Of a stretch of 64,000 bases of DNA, positions 9,801 through 18,052 are shown one piece after another (the stretch's first letter is position 1; every line of letters begins with the position of its first letter). A program made the translations under genes and the position numbers. The stretch covers positions 73,076-137,075 of the forward strand of contig NZ_FOCT01000005.1 of the NCBI RefSeq assembly GCF_900110185.1, written 5' to 3'. The DNA is from Nitrosospira multiformis. GTDB lineage: Bacteria > Pseudomonadota > Gammaproteobacteria > Burkholderiales > Nitrosomonadaceae. The notes beneath the pieces were generated by a model. The model searched no databases and was not told the origin of the DNA. It saw only the letters and a list, made by a program, of their open reading frames with translations.

Positions 9801-12222
9801 AGACTACTCGCAGCAATGGGCCCTGTGTCAGATCGAAGGGGGCGGAAATGATCTGGTCGGCCTCCTCTTTCGCACGCGCTTCACGCTCCGATGCGATGTC
9901 ACCATTCAGATCGATATGCGAAATATCCACCCTCGACGCCGGCCTCAGTACCTGCTCGACCGCACCCTCCCCTCCCGGTCGGAACACGGTACGCAACGAT
10001 TCGTGCCGTGCGACCAGCCCATCAAGGCTGGCCTGCAATGCCTCCACATCCAGCGGTCCCGATAATTGCAGTGCCTGCTTGATGTGATAGGCGGTGGACG
10101 TTCGGTCCAGTTGCCAAAGGAACCATAAACGTTGTTGACCGAAGGAAAGCGGTGCCGATTGAGTTGCGTTGATTCTAGCCGACGTGGGGAATAAGCTGAT
10201 GCTGGCAGTACGCTTGGGAGCACCGACGGATAGAATGCGCTTGATTTCCTGCGCGCACTGGCGCAACTTCGGATTCTCGAACAGGCTGCGGAGCGTGAAA
10301 TCGATCTGCCAATGCTCAGCAATACGCGCCACAGCCTGAACTGCAGAGAGTGAATTTCCGCCGCTGGCAAAAAAATGGTCCTCGCGCCCCAACCCACGGC
10401 GATTCAACACGGTTTCCCAGATGCCCGCGAGCGAAATTTCGACGTCATCCGTCAACGTGGATAAAGGCTGGCTGTTGCCACCCAGCACGAAATTGCCAAA
10501 CTCATAGAGGGCATAGGCGTCGAGTGTGCGTTCTCGCCAGCCCTGGCGGCAGGCGGCGCGCTGCAATTTTCCGCTGGAAGTCTTGGGCAATCCTCCCGGA
10601 TTCAGTAGTACCACCACCGAGAGCGGCTCGTGGCAGCTTCCGCTCACGGCCTCGCTCAATGCCTGCACCAGGGTTTCGACGGCGATAAGCTTCTGCATGC
10701 CGCGAGATATCTCCACAGCAATGCCGATTCCTTCCCCGTTTTCGGTTTCTACCGAGAACGCGGCTACCCTTCCCTTCCGTGCCGCCTCCACCTCGTCTTC
10801 GACCACCTGCTCGAGGTCCTGCGGGTAGACGTTCTGCCCCCTTATGATGATGAGATCCTTGTGACGGCCAGCGATGTAAATTTGCCCGTCGTAGAAGAAT
10901 CCCAGATCGCCTGTGCGCAACCAGCGTTCGCCCTCGTGAGTAACGAAAGTTTCGGCCGTTTCCCTGGCACGCCGCCAATAACCCTGGGTCAAGCTTGCCC
11001 CGGCTATCCAGATCTCACCCACGTAGCCGTCCGGCAACGGGGCGAATGTTTCGGCATTGGTGATCCTGACAGTGTGACCGGGTACGGCAGCTCCGCAGGC
11101 GACCAGCCAGATTCCTTCCTCCGCCACCTCGGCACGGCCTTGTGCCAGTGTCTCAGTCGAAAAGCAATGCGCCTCTACCCCATCTCCGGACGTGCCACCG
11201 GTCATCATCAGTGTTGCTTCCGCCAGGCCGTAACAGGGATAAATGGTCCCAGTGGAGAATCCCACGGGTGCGAAGCGCTTCATGAACGCGCTCATTGCGC
11301 TGTAACGTACGGGTTCCGCGCCGCAAAAAGCGACGCGCCACGTCGACAAGTCCAGTCCTTGCAACTGCGCATCTCTCACCCGCTCCACACACAGTTGAAA
11401 AGCGAAGTTTGGCGCGCCGCTGACCGTTGCTCGATGGCGCGAGACGGTCTCAAGCCAACGTACCGGCCGCTCAATAAAAAACTTGGGGGTCATCAGGATG
11501 CCGGGGATGCCGCGATGGATGGGCTGCAGCAAACCGGCAATCAGGCCCAGGTCGTGGTAAAGAGGCAGCCAACTGACGAATACGTCGTCTTCACTGATGG
11601 ACAAGCTCTGCTCGTAAGCCTGTGCATGCACCATCAGGTTTCCATGGCTCACCATGACCCCCTTGGGAGTGGAAGTAGACCCGGAGGTATATTGCAAAAA
11701 CGCGATATCTCCCTCTTCGGGAAAATGTTCGCGCCACACAGATGCGTTATCGCGTTTCACCGTGTCCACAGTCAGCACGGTTGCATAAGAAAACTGTTCC
11801 ACTGCGGCACGAGCAATCAACGGCATGATTTCGCTCGTGGTCAATATGCAGCGCGCCTCAGCATCCGCTGCAATGGCGAGCAGGCGCGCCAGGTGCCGTT
11901 CACGCACCATCTCCGGCGGGAAAACGGGCACGGCGATGAGTCCTGCGTAAAGACAGGCGAAGAAGCCAATTACGTAATGCTCATCGTTTTCCATGAGCAG
12001 CAGGGCGCGCTCGCCTGCCGAAAAACGGTCCTGCAAAAGGGCTGCGAGTGCGCGGACATGCTGGTCCAATGTAGCGTAGTCGAACGCTTTTTCCACGATT
12101 CTCTCGCCTTCCTGGTGCACTGCAGTCAAGGCGAGGTCTGTGGGACGCGCCGACGCGAGACTACGGAGATGCGTAACCAGGTTTTGCGGATAAACGCGGT
12201 GAGAAATTGACCTTGGCGTCAT
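6817..12222 (-). CDS. Lipo-initiating NRPS: FAAL-ACP-C-A-PCP
   Basis: An 1801-residue loading protein. Residues 1-570 are a fatty-acyl-AMP ligase (YTSGSTSTPKG at 178-188, PCYGLAEATL near 330). An ACP follows with GGNSL (Ser624), then a condensation domain (HHIISDG, 823-829), an adenylation domain (YTSGSTGRPKG, NAYGPTE) and a PCP with GGHSL (Ser1726). It should activate a fatty acid, acylate the first amino acid and pass the product to the PKS. Reading the A-domain pocket by eye gives D-A-E-H-I-G-A-I-T; the acidic residue at the third position would fit a basic amino acid, but this is weak. The C-A linker has a His-rich run. A basic, Gln/Arg-rich tail after the PCP could be a docking element. 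It starts 36 bases after the PPTase stop. Confidence 0.95.
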   Translation of the reverse strand: MTPRSISHRVYPQNLVTHLRSLASARPTDLALTAVHQEGERIVEKAFDYATLDQHVRALAALLQDRFSAGERALLLMENDEHYVIGFFACLYAGLIAVPVFPPEMVRERHLARLLAIAADAEARCILTTSEIMPLIARAAVEQFSYATVLTVDTVKRDNASVWREHFPEEGDIAFLQYTSGSTSTPKGVMVSHGNLMVHAQAYEQSLSISEDDVFVSWLPLYHDLGLIAGLLQPIHRGIPGILMTPKFFIERPVRWLETVSRHRATVSGAPNFAFQLCVERVRDAQLQGLDLSTWRVAFCGAEPVRYSAMSAFMKRFAPVGFSTGTIYPCYGLAEATLMMTGGTSGDGVEAHCFSTETLAQGRAEVAEEGIWLVACGAAVPGHTVRITNAETFAPLPDGYVGEIWIAGASLTQGYWRRARETAETFVTHEGERWLRTGDLGFFYDGQIYIAGRHKDLIIIRGQNVYPQDLEQVVEDEVEAARKGRVAAFSVETENGEGIGIAVEISRGMQKLIAVETLVQALSEAVSGSCHEPLSVVVLLNPGGLPKTSSGKLQRAACRQGWRERTLDAYALYEFGNFVLGGNSQPLSTLTDDVEISLAGIWETVLNRRGLGREDHFFASGGNSLSAVQAVARIAEHWQIDFTLRSLFENPKLRQCAQEIKRILSVGAPKRTASISLFPTSARINATQSAPLSFGQQRLWFLWQLDRTSTAYHIKQALQLSGPLDVEALQASLDGLVARHESLRTVFRPGGEGAVEQVLRPASRVDISHIDLNGDIASEREARAKEEADQIISAPFDLTQGPLLRVVLIRLAQDKHILVIAMHHIISDGASMQVLLDELAVGYLAHAQGQLPQFDPLPIRYADYAEWQRSWLEAGEKDRQLAYWRDYLGTEHPVLELPADHPRQPVANYQAARHSFALPPDVISSLRNLAQRPDSRSATLFMALMAGFQALLYRLTGQKDIRVGVPVANRNRIETKGIVGFFVNTQVLRGKVDGRLALSTLLAQVREAAIDAQAHQDLPFEQLVEALQPERSLSRTPLFQVTLNHLVSDRRKLDQIKGLKIVDYPLREQAAQFELTLETIESPDGNVHASFIYASELFDTRTIERLGRHYVAVLRTMAGQPEMPIGDVTLLSESDMAELGAWGAWGTNAVACVSGSVISHQSAHQVLHKAAHEAAHEPVHRRIQRQAEERPDVCALIFNDTVITYQELNSRSNQLAHHLIALGVKAEVKVGIMVERSIEMIVGLLGILKAGGAYVPLDPDYPRERLNYLIEDSGIGLLLTQSSLRNRIPDSEKLSVLELDGADVKGVAETNLEITLHPDNLAYVIYTSGSTGRPKGVGVSHGPLAMHLAAIREIYGVRPGDRELMFFSMNFDAAAEQWITPLCEGATLVLSSTRDLAGDGFVDRIGKHGITTLHLPPAYLRMLLPLMGGGVSSVRTCIAGGEAWFAADLAATQAVFPQARLVNAYGPTETVITPAAWVVHASETAEAGFIGEFAPIGRAVGDRKLYVLDEDLNVVPPGCAGELYIGGTGLARGYLDRPGLTADRFVADPFVPDGSRLYRTGDRVRWRNEDNGAQLEYLGRLDHQVKLRGFRVELGEIEGQLLAHPGVREAAVVAQESCNGMRLIAYVASHHGVTLNASMLKTALAAVLPDYMLPGSFVLLDRLPLNPNGKVDRQALPLPLAEQIDEAAYQAPVNAMETMISEIWAEVLGLPRVGLHNNFFDLGGHSLLLIKVQCKLEERLKTRIAIIDLFRYTNVARLAKFLGQEDRQADKEHLPLQRHQERAQRQRATFIQRKLRAGRTH

Positions 12223-12258
12223 AGTGAAACCTTTCAGTGGACTGACTTTGAAAACCTT

Positions 12259-13077
12259 TCAGGCGTGATCTATTTGGCGAACGAACTGATCGCAAAGCTG
12301 CGGATATGCAGCCTGGCCTTGGCAGCGATCCATCCCTGACAGAGGGAGTCGGGATGTCAGTCGCGACACTTCGTAGCTTTTCCCCTGAGCTGAAGGCCGG
12401 TCATGAGTCTGGAATGCCAGGGCCGCTGCATAACCATCCGGTACCGAAAGGCGCCAGGCCTGTATTTCCCGCCACTCCGGGAAATCATGGACGATCTCGT
12501 AGGCCTCATCGTCTCGGGGCAGAATGGACACGGATTGCAGGTGTTCGGAGATACCCAATCCCAAGGCTTTCAGCACGGATTCCTTCGCTACCCAGTGCCG
12601 GATGAAATCGTCCGGGACTTGCAAGGCAATGCGGCGCTCCAATGGAGAAAAGACGTAGGCCGTGAGATCCTTGAGGTTGTTGGCATCGATTGCATGGTCT
12701 TCGCATTCAATATCGACACCGACCCGCCCGCTTGTCGAAAGGGCGATCAGGGCGCAACAACCGGCATGAGAGACGTTGAACTCGATCCCCGACTCACTTT
12801 CCAGCCGTGGCTTGCCATAAGCATTGACCACGAAGCGCAGTCGGTCGGGCGGCAACATCAAGTGCGCTCCGACAAGTCGCCTCAGGGCCGCCCGGGTTGC
12901 TATAGACCGCACGCGGTCTTCTTGCCGTCGAAACCGTTGCGCGTAAACGCGCTCTTCTGAGGACAACAATGCCAGCTCGGAATCCGGCACCGGCAACCCA
13001 ACATCCAACTCGAGCAGCCACACTTCGATGCCACCAGGAATGCGCTCCGACAGCGATAAGCGCCTTAGGGGATACAT
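12259..13077 (-). CDS. Sfp-type 4'-phosphopantetheinyl transferase
   Basis: At 272 residues it has the usual Sfp/EntD length plus a short tail. Motifs: NVSHAG at about 101, VGVDIE at 119-124 (Mg-binding acidic residues) and WVAKESVLKALG from 162. It converts the apo ACP/PCP domains of the neighbouring synthases to their holo form by attaching the CoA phosphopantetheine arm in the cytoplasm. Its start overlaps the thioesterase stop by 13 bases and it precedes the FAAL-NRPS by 36 bases, so it is dedicated to this locus. No single symbol is safe. Confidence 0.94.
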   Translation of the reverse strand: MYPLRRLSLSERIPGGIEVWLLELDVGLPVPDSELALLSSEERVYAQRFRRQEDRVRSIATRAALRRLVGAHLMLPPDRLRFVVNAYGKPRLESESGIEFNVSHAGCCALIALSTSGRVGVDIECEDHAIDANNLKDLTAYVFSPLERRIALQVPDDFIRHWVAKESVLKALGLGISEHLQSVSILPRDDEAYEIVHDFPEWREIQAWRLSVPDGYAAALAFQTHDRPSAQGKSYEVSRLTSRLPLSGMDRCQGQAAYPQLCDQFVRQIDHA

Positions 13078-13826
13078 AGGGAATCAGCAGGCTCTCGATG
13101 TGCTCCTTGATATACTTCTGGACGGTACAGCGCCATCCGCTGGACGAGCACGGGAAGAAAAGCCTCTTCGTGCTGCCGGAGAAAGAAATGTCCTCCTTCA
13201 AACAGGTCCAGCGAGAAATCTTCTGTAGTTTCGGATCGCCACGCTTCGAGCTTCGACTCATGAATTTCATCGTCACGGCCCCCAAAAACATGAATCGGCA
13301 GCGGCAAAGGCAAGGATTGTGCGTGGCGGAAGCTCGCGCAGATGCGGTAGTCGGCACGCAACAGGCTGAGCGTCAGGGACAACAACTCAGGGCTCTCGAA
13401 CACTTCTTCCGGTGTCCCCTTCTGCTTGCGCAGATCGGCGATGAGCGACGCGTCGGTATTCTTGTCCGCATAACGCCGCCAGTCCTGCCGGGAGGGTGCG
13501 GCACAGGCCGACACAAACAGGGCAAGAGGCAAGGGTTTTTCTCTCTTGCGCAGGGAATGGGCAATTCCGAAAGCGAGCAGCGCCCCCATGCTGTGTCCAA
13601 AGAATGCATATCGGCGGGGTGGGCACGCCTCGAGCTCATCCGCAAGGCGCTCGACCAGTAAAGGGAAACTCCTCTCGAATGTTTCATCCAAGCGGCCTCC
13701 ACGGCCAGGCAACTCGACCGGTTCCACTTGCACCCAGGAAGGCAATCTGCGCCGCCAGCGCAGATACATTGTCGAGCTCGCGCCTGCGCAGGGCAGCGCG
13801 AAAAGTGTCAGGAGCGGAGACATCAC
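13065..13826 (-). CDS. Type II thioesterase (alpha/beta hydrolase)
   Basis: A 253-residue stand-alone thioesterase of the GrsT/RifR family. The nucleophile lies in GHSMG (Ser79), the acid is Asp185 or 186 in GGRDDE, and the catalytic His is in GGHFF (His213). Such enzymes clear mis-primed or stalled acyl groups from carrier domains of NRPS/PKS lines. The ATG overlaps the MbtH stop by four bases (ATGA) and the gene runs into the PPTase start, so the genes are tightly coupled. It is not fused to a synthase, which separates it from a terminal chain-releasing TE; release is probably encoded to the left of the window. Confidence 0.94.
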   Translation of the reverse strand: MMSPLLTLFALPCAGASSTMYLRWRRRLPSWVQVEPVELPGRGGRLDETFERSFPLLVERLADELEACPPRRYAFFGHSMGALLAFGIAHSLRKREKPLPLALFVSACAAPSRQDWRRYADKNTDASLIADLRKQKGTPEEVFESPELLSLTLSLLRADYRICASFRHAQSLPLPLPIHVFGGRDDEIHESKLEAWRSETTEDFSLDLFEGGHFFLRQHEEAFLPVLVQRMALYRPEVYQGAHREPADSLCIP

Positions 13827-14053
13827 TTGGCTTCAGCGGGACGTTGTTCGTCCATGAAGCGCCGCAGGCTGAGGGGGCGCATATCCGTCCAGACTTTCTC
13901 TACATGTTCCAGGCAGGTTTTCTTGTCTCCCAGCACCCCGGTGTCCCGCCATCCTCCCGGAATGGCTTTCCATTCCGGCCAGATGGAGTACTGCTCTTCA
14001 TCATTGACCAGCACGCGAAATATCCCGTCTTCGCGGTCGAAGCAACTTGTCAT
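13823..14053 (-). CDS. MbtH-like protein
   Basis: This 76-residue protein has the MbtH signature: [10 protein letters not shown] near residue 17, a GW pair, and a Trp-Thr-Asp-Met-Arg-Pro segment. MbtH proteins bind NRPS adenylation domains and are often needed for their solubility and activity. It is the first gene after the iron-starvation-type promoter at 14158-14182 and overlaps the thioesterase gene by four bases. The same order (sigma factor, then MbtH) is known for Burkholderia ornibactin loci. The RBS region reads AAGGGGAAC just before ATG. Confidence 0.95.
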   Translation of the reverse strand: MTSCFDREDGIFRVLVNDEEQYSIWPEWKAIPGGWRDTGVLGDKKTCLEHVEKVWTDMRPLSLRRFMDEQRPAEAK

Positions 14054-14157
14054 GCTTGTTCCCCTTATGTCTGTAAACAGATGGCGTTCCAGATTTCCTG
14101 GACGAATTCCACGGATTGGAAATGCGTCTTAATCTTATTTGGAACCTTGATTAGCTA

Positions 14158-14182
14158 GACGAATAAGGATTCGAAGAATTTA
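14158..14182 (-). promoter_or_regulatory. Iron-starvation (PvdS/OrbS-type) promoter for the MbtH-NRPS-PKS operon
   Basis: On the minus strand TAAAT is followed after exactly 16 bases by CGTC, about 105 bases upstream of the MbtH ATG. PvdS-type promoters have TAAAT-N16-CGT, and OrbS recognises a closely related pair. The sigma factor encoded just upstream is of this type, so the site is its probable target. The match is by eye in a 290-base gap; there is no experimental support. Confidence 0.6.
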
Positions 14183-14345
14183 GGAAAATCGTTGGCAGAG
14201 ATAAAGGAAAAGCCGATGAATGTTACTGACAAGTTCGTGACAAAAGGCCGGGCTTATAATAAGGGGGAAAGAAAAAAGAACTGAAAGGCTTTCTGAAGAG
14301 ATAAGGGAATTGGGGAACTGAGCGGTAGACTATTGTTTCCTGTCG

Positions 14346-14558
14346 TCAATCATCTGCAGGTTCTGATGGTGGAACAAGACCGGTGATGAGCCAGAGGCGG
14401 GAGGCATCGTCGTAGGCCTTTCTATGCGCAGGATTCGTGTTCAGCCAACCGATCAGCTCTTCCCGTTCAACGGGGCTGAGTGACTCGTGCTCACGTATCA
14501 CCCACTCGACTGCTGTATGCCACACCTGTTCCGAATCCTGGTCCTCTGAATTCGCCAC
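14346..14558 (-). CDS. Stand-alone DUF4880 (FecR N-terminal-like) small protein
   Basis: Seventy residues. The sequence (AVEWVIREHE, then WLNTNPAHRKAYDDASRLW) matches the cytoplasmic sigma-binding N-terminal region (DUF4880) of FecR-type anti-sigma regulators. There is no transmembrane helix and no periplasmic FecR domain, and the frame stops cleanly, so it is either a purpose-built mini-regulator or a truncated FecR. GTG start at 14558, preceded by AGGTGA. It lies 134 bases downstream of the sigma gene on the same strand, so it probably modulates that sigma factor. Confidence 0.75.
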   Translation of the reverse strand: MANSEDQDSEQVWHTAVEWVIREHESLSPVEREELIGWLNTNPAHRKAYDDASRLWLITGLVPPSEPADD

Positions 14559-14692
14559 GGTCTCACCTAGATGTTCCCTCGACGAATCTTCGAATTCATC
14601 GATTTTTTCGCGGTTTTAAACTTACCCGAAACAAGTATAGCGGATACTGCTGTGCAAATGCTTCCTGGCGACAGGAGTGATCAAGTGGGGGA

Positions 14693-15202
14693 CTAGGTGG
14701 ATTGAAGAGCGGCGCGGCAGTGGTCTATTGCCTCGTGGATCAGGATATTCACCAGGGATGTCGAAATAGCCAGTTCGGCAGCGATGGCGCGGTGCGTCTG
14801 CCCTTCCAGACGATGGAGTTCAAAAGCGCGCCTCGTCCGCTCCGGAAGTTCCGATATTGCTTTTGCAACCAGTTTCAGATGCTCGCGGCCGATGACCGTG
14901 GCTTCGGGCATTCCAATGTGGGATGGCACATGCAGCCCGTCGTCTTCGCCCTCGAAAAGATTCAATTCGAATGAAATGCGCCGATGATGATCGATGGCAA
15001 GATTACGAACCATCTGGAACAAGTATGCCACGGGCTGCTTGACATGGAATACTGCCGCTGCTTCCGATACTTTGAGATATGCATCCTGCACCACGTCCTC
15101 CGCCCGCTCGGGATTACCGAGAATCTTGAGCGCCGCCCAGCGCAACTGGGACCGATGAGCCATGAAAACTTCGCTCAGTTCAATCTGCTCTTCGACAATC
15201 AT
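14693..15202 (-). CDS. ECF sigma factor, PvdS/OrbS-like iron-starvation type
   Basis: About 169 residues from the preferred ATG at 15202, which has GGAG eight bases upstream; a TTG start at 15235 in the same frame would add 11 residues. Region 2 contains RAEDVVQDAY and YLFQMVRNLAIDH, region 4 has ELPERTRRAFELHRL and a helix-turn-helix. These are typical of ECF factors for siderophore genes such as PvdS. It should direct transcription from the promoter at 14158-14182. A Fur-box-like site lies 38-56 bases upstream of the ATG, giving the usual Fur -> sigma -> siderophore cascade. Confidence 0.9.
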   Translation of the reverse strand: MIVEEQIELSEVFMAHRSQLRWAALKILGNPERAEDVVQDAYLKVSEAAAVFHVKQPVAYLFQMVRNLAIDHHRRISFELNLFEGEDDGLHVPSHIGMPEATVIGREHLKLVAKAISELPERTRRAFELHRLEGQTHRAIAAELAISTSLVNILIHEAIDHCRAALQST

Positions 15203-15239
15203 CACTGCATCTCCACAGAAAGCATATAATAACAATAAC

Positions 15240-15258
15240 GAGAACTATTCTTATTATC
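15240..15258. promoter_or_regulatory. Putative Fur box in the sigma factor / RND pump divergent region
   Basis: Minus-strand sequence GATAATAAGAATAGTTCTC agrees with the 19-base Fur consensus at 14 positions by my count. It sits between the divergently transcribed sigma gene (15202) and outer-membrane channel gene (15350), placed to repress either or both under iron-replete conditions. It was judged by eye only. Confidence 0.5.
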
Positions 15259-15349
15259 ATATAGCAATTTCTATTTTACAATATGGATCAACTTCCGGTT
15301 CCGAAGGATATAGTGAATATCCTCATTTTTCGGATCGGTTTGAAACGAA

Positions 15350-16738
15350 ATGCTCAGGATATTTGCGATAATAATTGTTTCGATTTCCCTCGCCGGAATT
15401 GGCGGTTGCAAAACATCTCCACTGAGAAATCCTGGAGATGCAGGCGCAGCAATCCCAGCCAGATGGGCAGCCGATAAAGGGACTCCACAACCGACCCCGG
15501 AAAACTGGGTAGAAACTTTTGGCGACCCTAATCTGAGTGCCTTGGTTAACAGCGCCTTAACCGATAATTATCAACTGAAGGCTGTGGCGGCGCGAGTAAA
15601 AGCTGCGGTGGCCCAGGCGCGTATAGACGGCGCAGGCCGGTGGCCGCAATTGTTCTTTGCGCCAGGGTATCAATATGCGCAAATCCGCGAGGCGGGATTT
15701 GGTTCGGCCCGATTCAGTGTGTTTGAAGCATTGTTCAGCCTGAGCTGGGAACTGGATGTGTGGGGACGGATAAGCGATTTCCAGCAGGCAGCAATAAGAG
15801 AGGCGGATGCGACGGCAGCGGATTTTCAAGGGGCGCGCTTGTCTCTGGCAGCACGGGTGGCGCAAAGTTATTTTGAACTTGCCGAAGCCAGGCTGCAAGC
15901 AGCAGTGGCGGAGCAATCGGTGAAGGACCGAAGCGTTATTGTCGACCTGGTGCGCGGGCGCTTCGCCCGGGGCTTGACGAAAGCGCTCGACGTGCGCCTG
16001 GCCCTCACCGATCTTGCCAATGCGGAGGCTGAGCTTACCCAGGCGCGCAACCAGGTTCAGATCCTTGCACGCCGACTGCAAGTGCTGCTGGGGCGCTATC
16101 CGGAAGCTGTGCTGACGGCGACTGCGGAACTGCCTGAACTTCCCCCCGATATGCCAGCGGGGTTGCCTTCGGAATTGCTGGAAAGACGCCCGGACCTCGT
16201 CGCTGCCTATGATCGTTTGCTGGCTGCCGACTCCCGTCTGCAAAGCACGAGAAAATTACTGCTGCCGCGTGTTGCCCTGACTGCAGCCGGAGGAATGCGC
16301 AGCCAAGCGCTGACCGAATTGGTGGATCCCAGGGCTCTCGCATGGAACGTGCTCATCGGGTTGGCGCAACCGGTATTCACGGGGGGGCGCATCCGGGGCC
16401 AGATCGAACTTGACAAGGCGCAGACCGAGCAGGCCCTTAATCTGTACAAGGACACGGCACTCAATGCTTTCCGGGAAGTGGAGCAGGCGCTGGCAGCCGA
16501 CGAATGGCTACGGAAGGAAGAAAAAGCCTTGAGAAATGCGGTTGAGCAAACCGAAGCCAGCCGAAAACTGGCAGTCTATTCCTATCAACATGGGTATATC
16601 GAAATTCTTACGCTGCTGGATAGCTACCGCAGCACCCTCACTGCTCAGAGTGCGCATCTTTCCGTCAGGCGCCAGCTTCTGAGCAATCGAATCAATCTTT
16701 ACCTGGCATTAGGAGGCAACATTTGCGAGGCGTGCTGA
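15350..16738 (+). CDS. RND efflux outer-membrane channel, NodT/OprM-type lipoprotein
   Basis: A 462-residue TolC-superfamily protein. The N-terminal signal ends in the lipobox IGGC (Cys20), followed by two long alpha-helical outer-membrane-efflux repeats rich in Ala, Leu and Arg. It forms the outer-membrane exit duct of a tripartite pump with the adaptor and permease that follow, and overlaps the adaptor start by 16 bases. It is transcribed away from the siderophore sigma factor across a Fur-box-like site, so export of the siderophore is a reasonable guess; drug efflux cannot be excluded. No strong SD is visible before the ATG. Confidence 0.92.
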   Translation: MLRIFAIIIVSISLAGIGGCKTSPLRNPGDAGAAIPARWAADKGTPQPTPENWVETFGDPNLSALVNSALTDNYQLKAVAARVKAAVAQARIDGAGRWPQLFFAPGYQYAQIREAGFGSARFSVFEALFSLSWELDVWGRISDFQQAAIREADATAADFQGARLSLAARVAQSYFELAEARLQAAVAEQSVKDRSVIVDLVRGRFARGLTKALDVRLALTDLANAEAELTQARNQVQILARRLQVLLGRYPEAVLTATAELPELPPDMPAGLPSELLERRPDLVAAYDRLLAADSRLQSTRKLLLPRVALTAAGGMRSQALTELVDPRALAWNVLIGLAQPVFTGGRIRGQIELDKAQTEQALNLYKDTALNAFREVEQALAADEWLRKEEKALRNAVEQTEASRKLAVYSYQHGYIEILTLLDSYRSTLTAQSAHLSVRRQLLSNRINLYLALGGNICEAC

Positions 16739-17964
16739 AACAACTGGCAAGCAAGAGCATGCTCAAAATCATCATCCCCGTTCTTGTTGTGCTGGCCGGC
16801 ATCAGTATTTCGTGGGCGATTGCTGTTCACCGGCCGTCACTGAAATCCGAATTGCCGGATAGCGGAATACCGATGGTACGGGTAATCGAAGCAACTCCAC
16901 AAGCGATCAAGCTGAATATTCGCTCCCAAGGCGTAGTCGTGCCCCGTACCGAGATTGATCTCGTCCCCGAGGTAGCGGGCCAGATCGTTCGACTTCATCC
17001 CAGCCTGGCCGCCGGAGGTTTTTTTGAGGCGGGCGAGATACTGATGATGATCGATCCCCGCGACTATGATCATGCGATCGCCGAGGCACACGCGCGCATT
17101 GCCGAGGCGGAGCGCCTGCTTGCAATGGAAGAGGCGCAGGCGGAACAGGCACGCCAGGAATGGCAGGTTCTGGGGGAAGGAACACCCTCGCCTTTGACCA
17201 TGCGCGAGCCGCAACTGGCGGAGGCACGCGCAAAACTGAAGGCAGCGCAGGCCGACATGGTAAAAGCCCGCCTGCAGCGAGGCCGGTGCGAGTGGCGCTC
17301 GCCATTTGCCGGGCGTGTACGCAATATGCATATCGGTCTTGGTCAGTACGTTCAACCTGGAGAAAAGCTGGCTCGCCTTTATGCGACCGATGTTGCTCAG
17401 ATACGCCTGCCTTTGGCGACCGACCAATTCGCATACCTCGATCTTCTCCTCGACCATAGGGACAACAAGGCAGAAAGGGGACTCAGGGTTGCCTTGAGCG
17501 GGGAATTTGCGGGTGTAACTCACCGATGGGAGGGGCACGTTATCCGGACGGAGGGTGCGCTGGATGAGGAAACCGGGCTCCTCCACGCCGTTGCCGAGGT
17601 GCAGAATCCTTATAAAGTCAAGCCAGGCCAGCCTCCGCTCATACCCGGCTTGTTTGTAAAAGCCGAGATCGAAGGGCGGGAGCAGGCCGATGTCTTTGTA
17701 TTGCCGCCTGGGGCCGTCAATGCTTCCCAGGAGGTGCTACTCGTCGACGCGGAAAACCGCCTGCATATCCGCCGTGTAGAAATATTGCGTCGTGAACCCG
17801 ATCGCATTCTTGCCAAAAGCGGGTTGAAGGCCGGGGAAAGGCTGGTCATTTCAAGAATCGAAGTTCCGGTGGAAGGAATGAAGGTAAGCGCCGAGATTGT
17901 GGCTCCAGAGCCGAAGCTCAAAAAGACCGGTCTGGAGGCGCCAACACAGGATGGTGCGCTATGA
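16723..17964 (+). CDS. RND efflux periplasmic adaptor (membrane fusion protein)
   Basis: 413 residues from a TTG start at 16723, preceded by a perfect AGGAGG six bases away, which decides the start inside the upstream gene's end. One N-terminal membrane anchor (about 14-32) is followed by a barrel-sandwich half (VVPRTEIDLVPEVAGQI), a short coiled-coil hairpin near 100-185 rich in Ala/Glu/Arg, the second lipoyl half, and a beta-barrel domain. It links the inner-membrane permease with the NodT-type channel. Confidence 0.93.
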   Translation: MRGVLKQLASKSMLKIIIPVLVVLAGISISWAIAVHRPSLKSELPDSGIPMVRVIEATPQAIKLNIRSQGVVVPRTEIDLVPEVAGQIVRLHPSLAAGGFFEAGEILMMIDPRDYDHAIAEAHARIAEAERLLAMEEAQAEQARQEWQVLGEGTPSPLTMREPQLAEARAKLKAAQADMVKARLQRGRCEWRSPFAGRVRNMHIGLGQYVQPGEKLARLYATDVAQIRLPLATDQFAYLDLLLDHRDNKAERGLRVALSGEFAGVTHRWEGHVIRTEGALDEETGLLHAVAEVQNPYKVKPGQPPLIPGLFVKAEIEGREQADVFVLPPGAVNASQEVLLVDAENRLHIRRVEILRREPDRILAKSGLKAGERLVISRIEVPVEGMKVSAEIVAPEPKLKKTGLEAPTQDGAL

Positions 17965-18052
17965 GCGAGGCTTATATGCCCGACTGTCCTGCATTCCAGC
18001 CGCCATGCCCGCCACTTGGCCAAGAGAAGGGTCTATTTGTGAGTTTTTTTTA

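Noticed and set aside
10630..12210. 526-residue open frame antisense to the FAAL-NRPS
   Set aside because: Shadow of the FAAL coding strand, which shows clear domains on the other strand.
17951..18052. Upstream start for the RND permease overlapping the adaptor gene
   Set aside because: The added N-terminus is basic and unlike RND permeases; family start matches ATG 18053.
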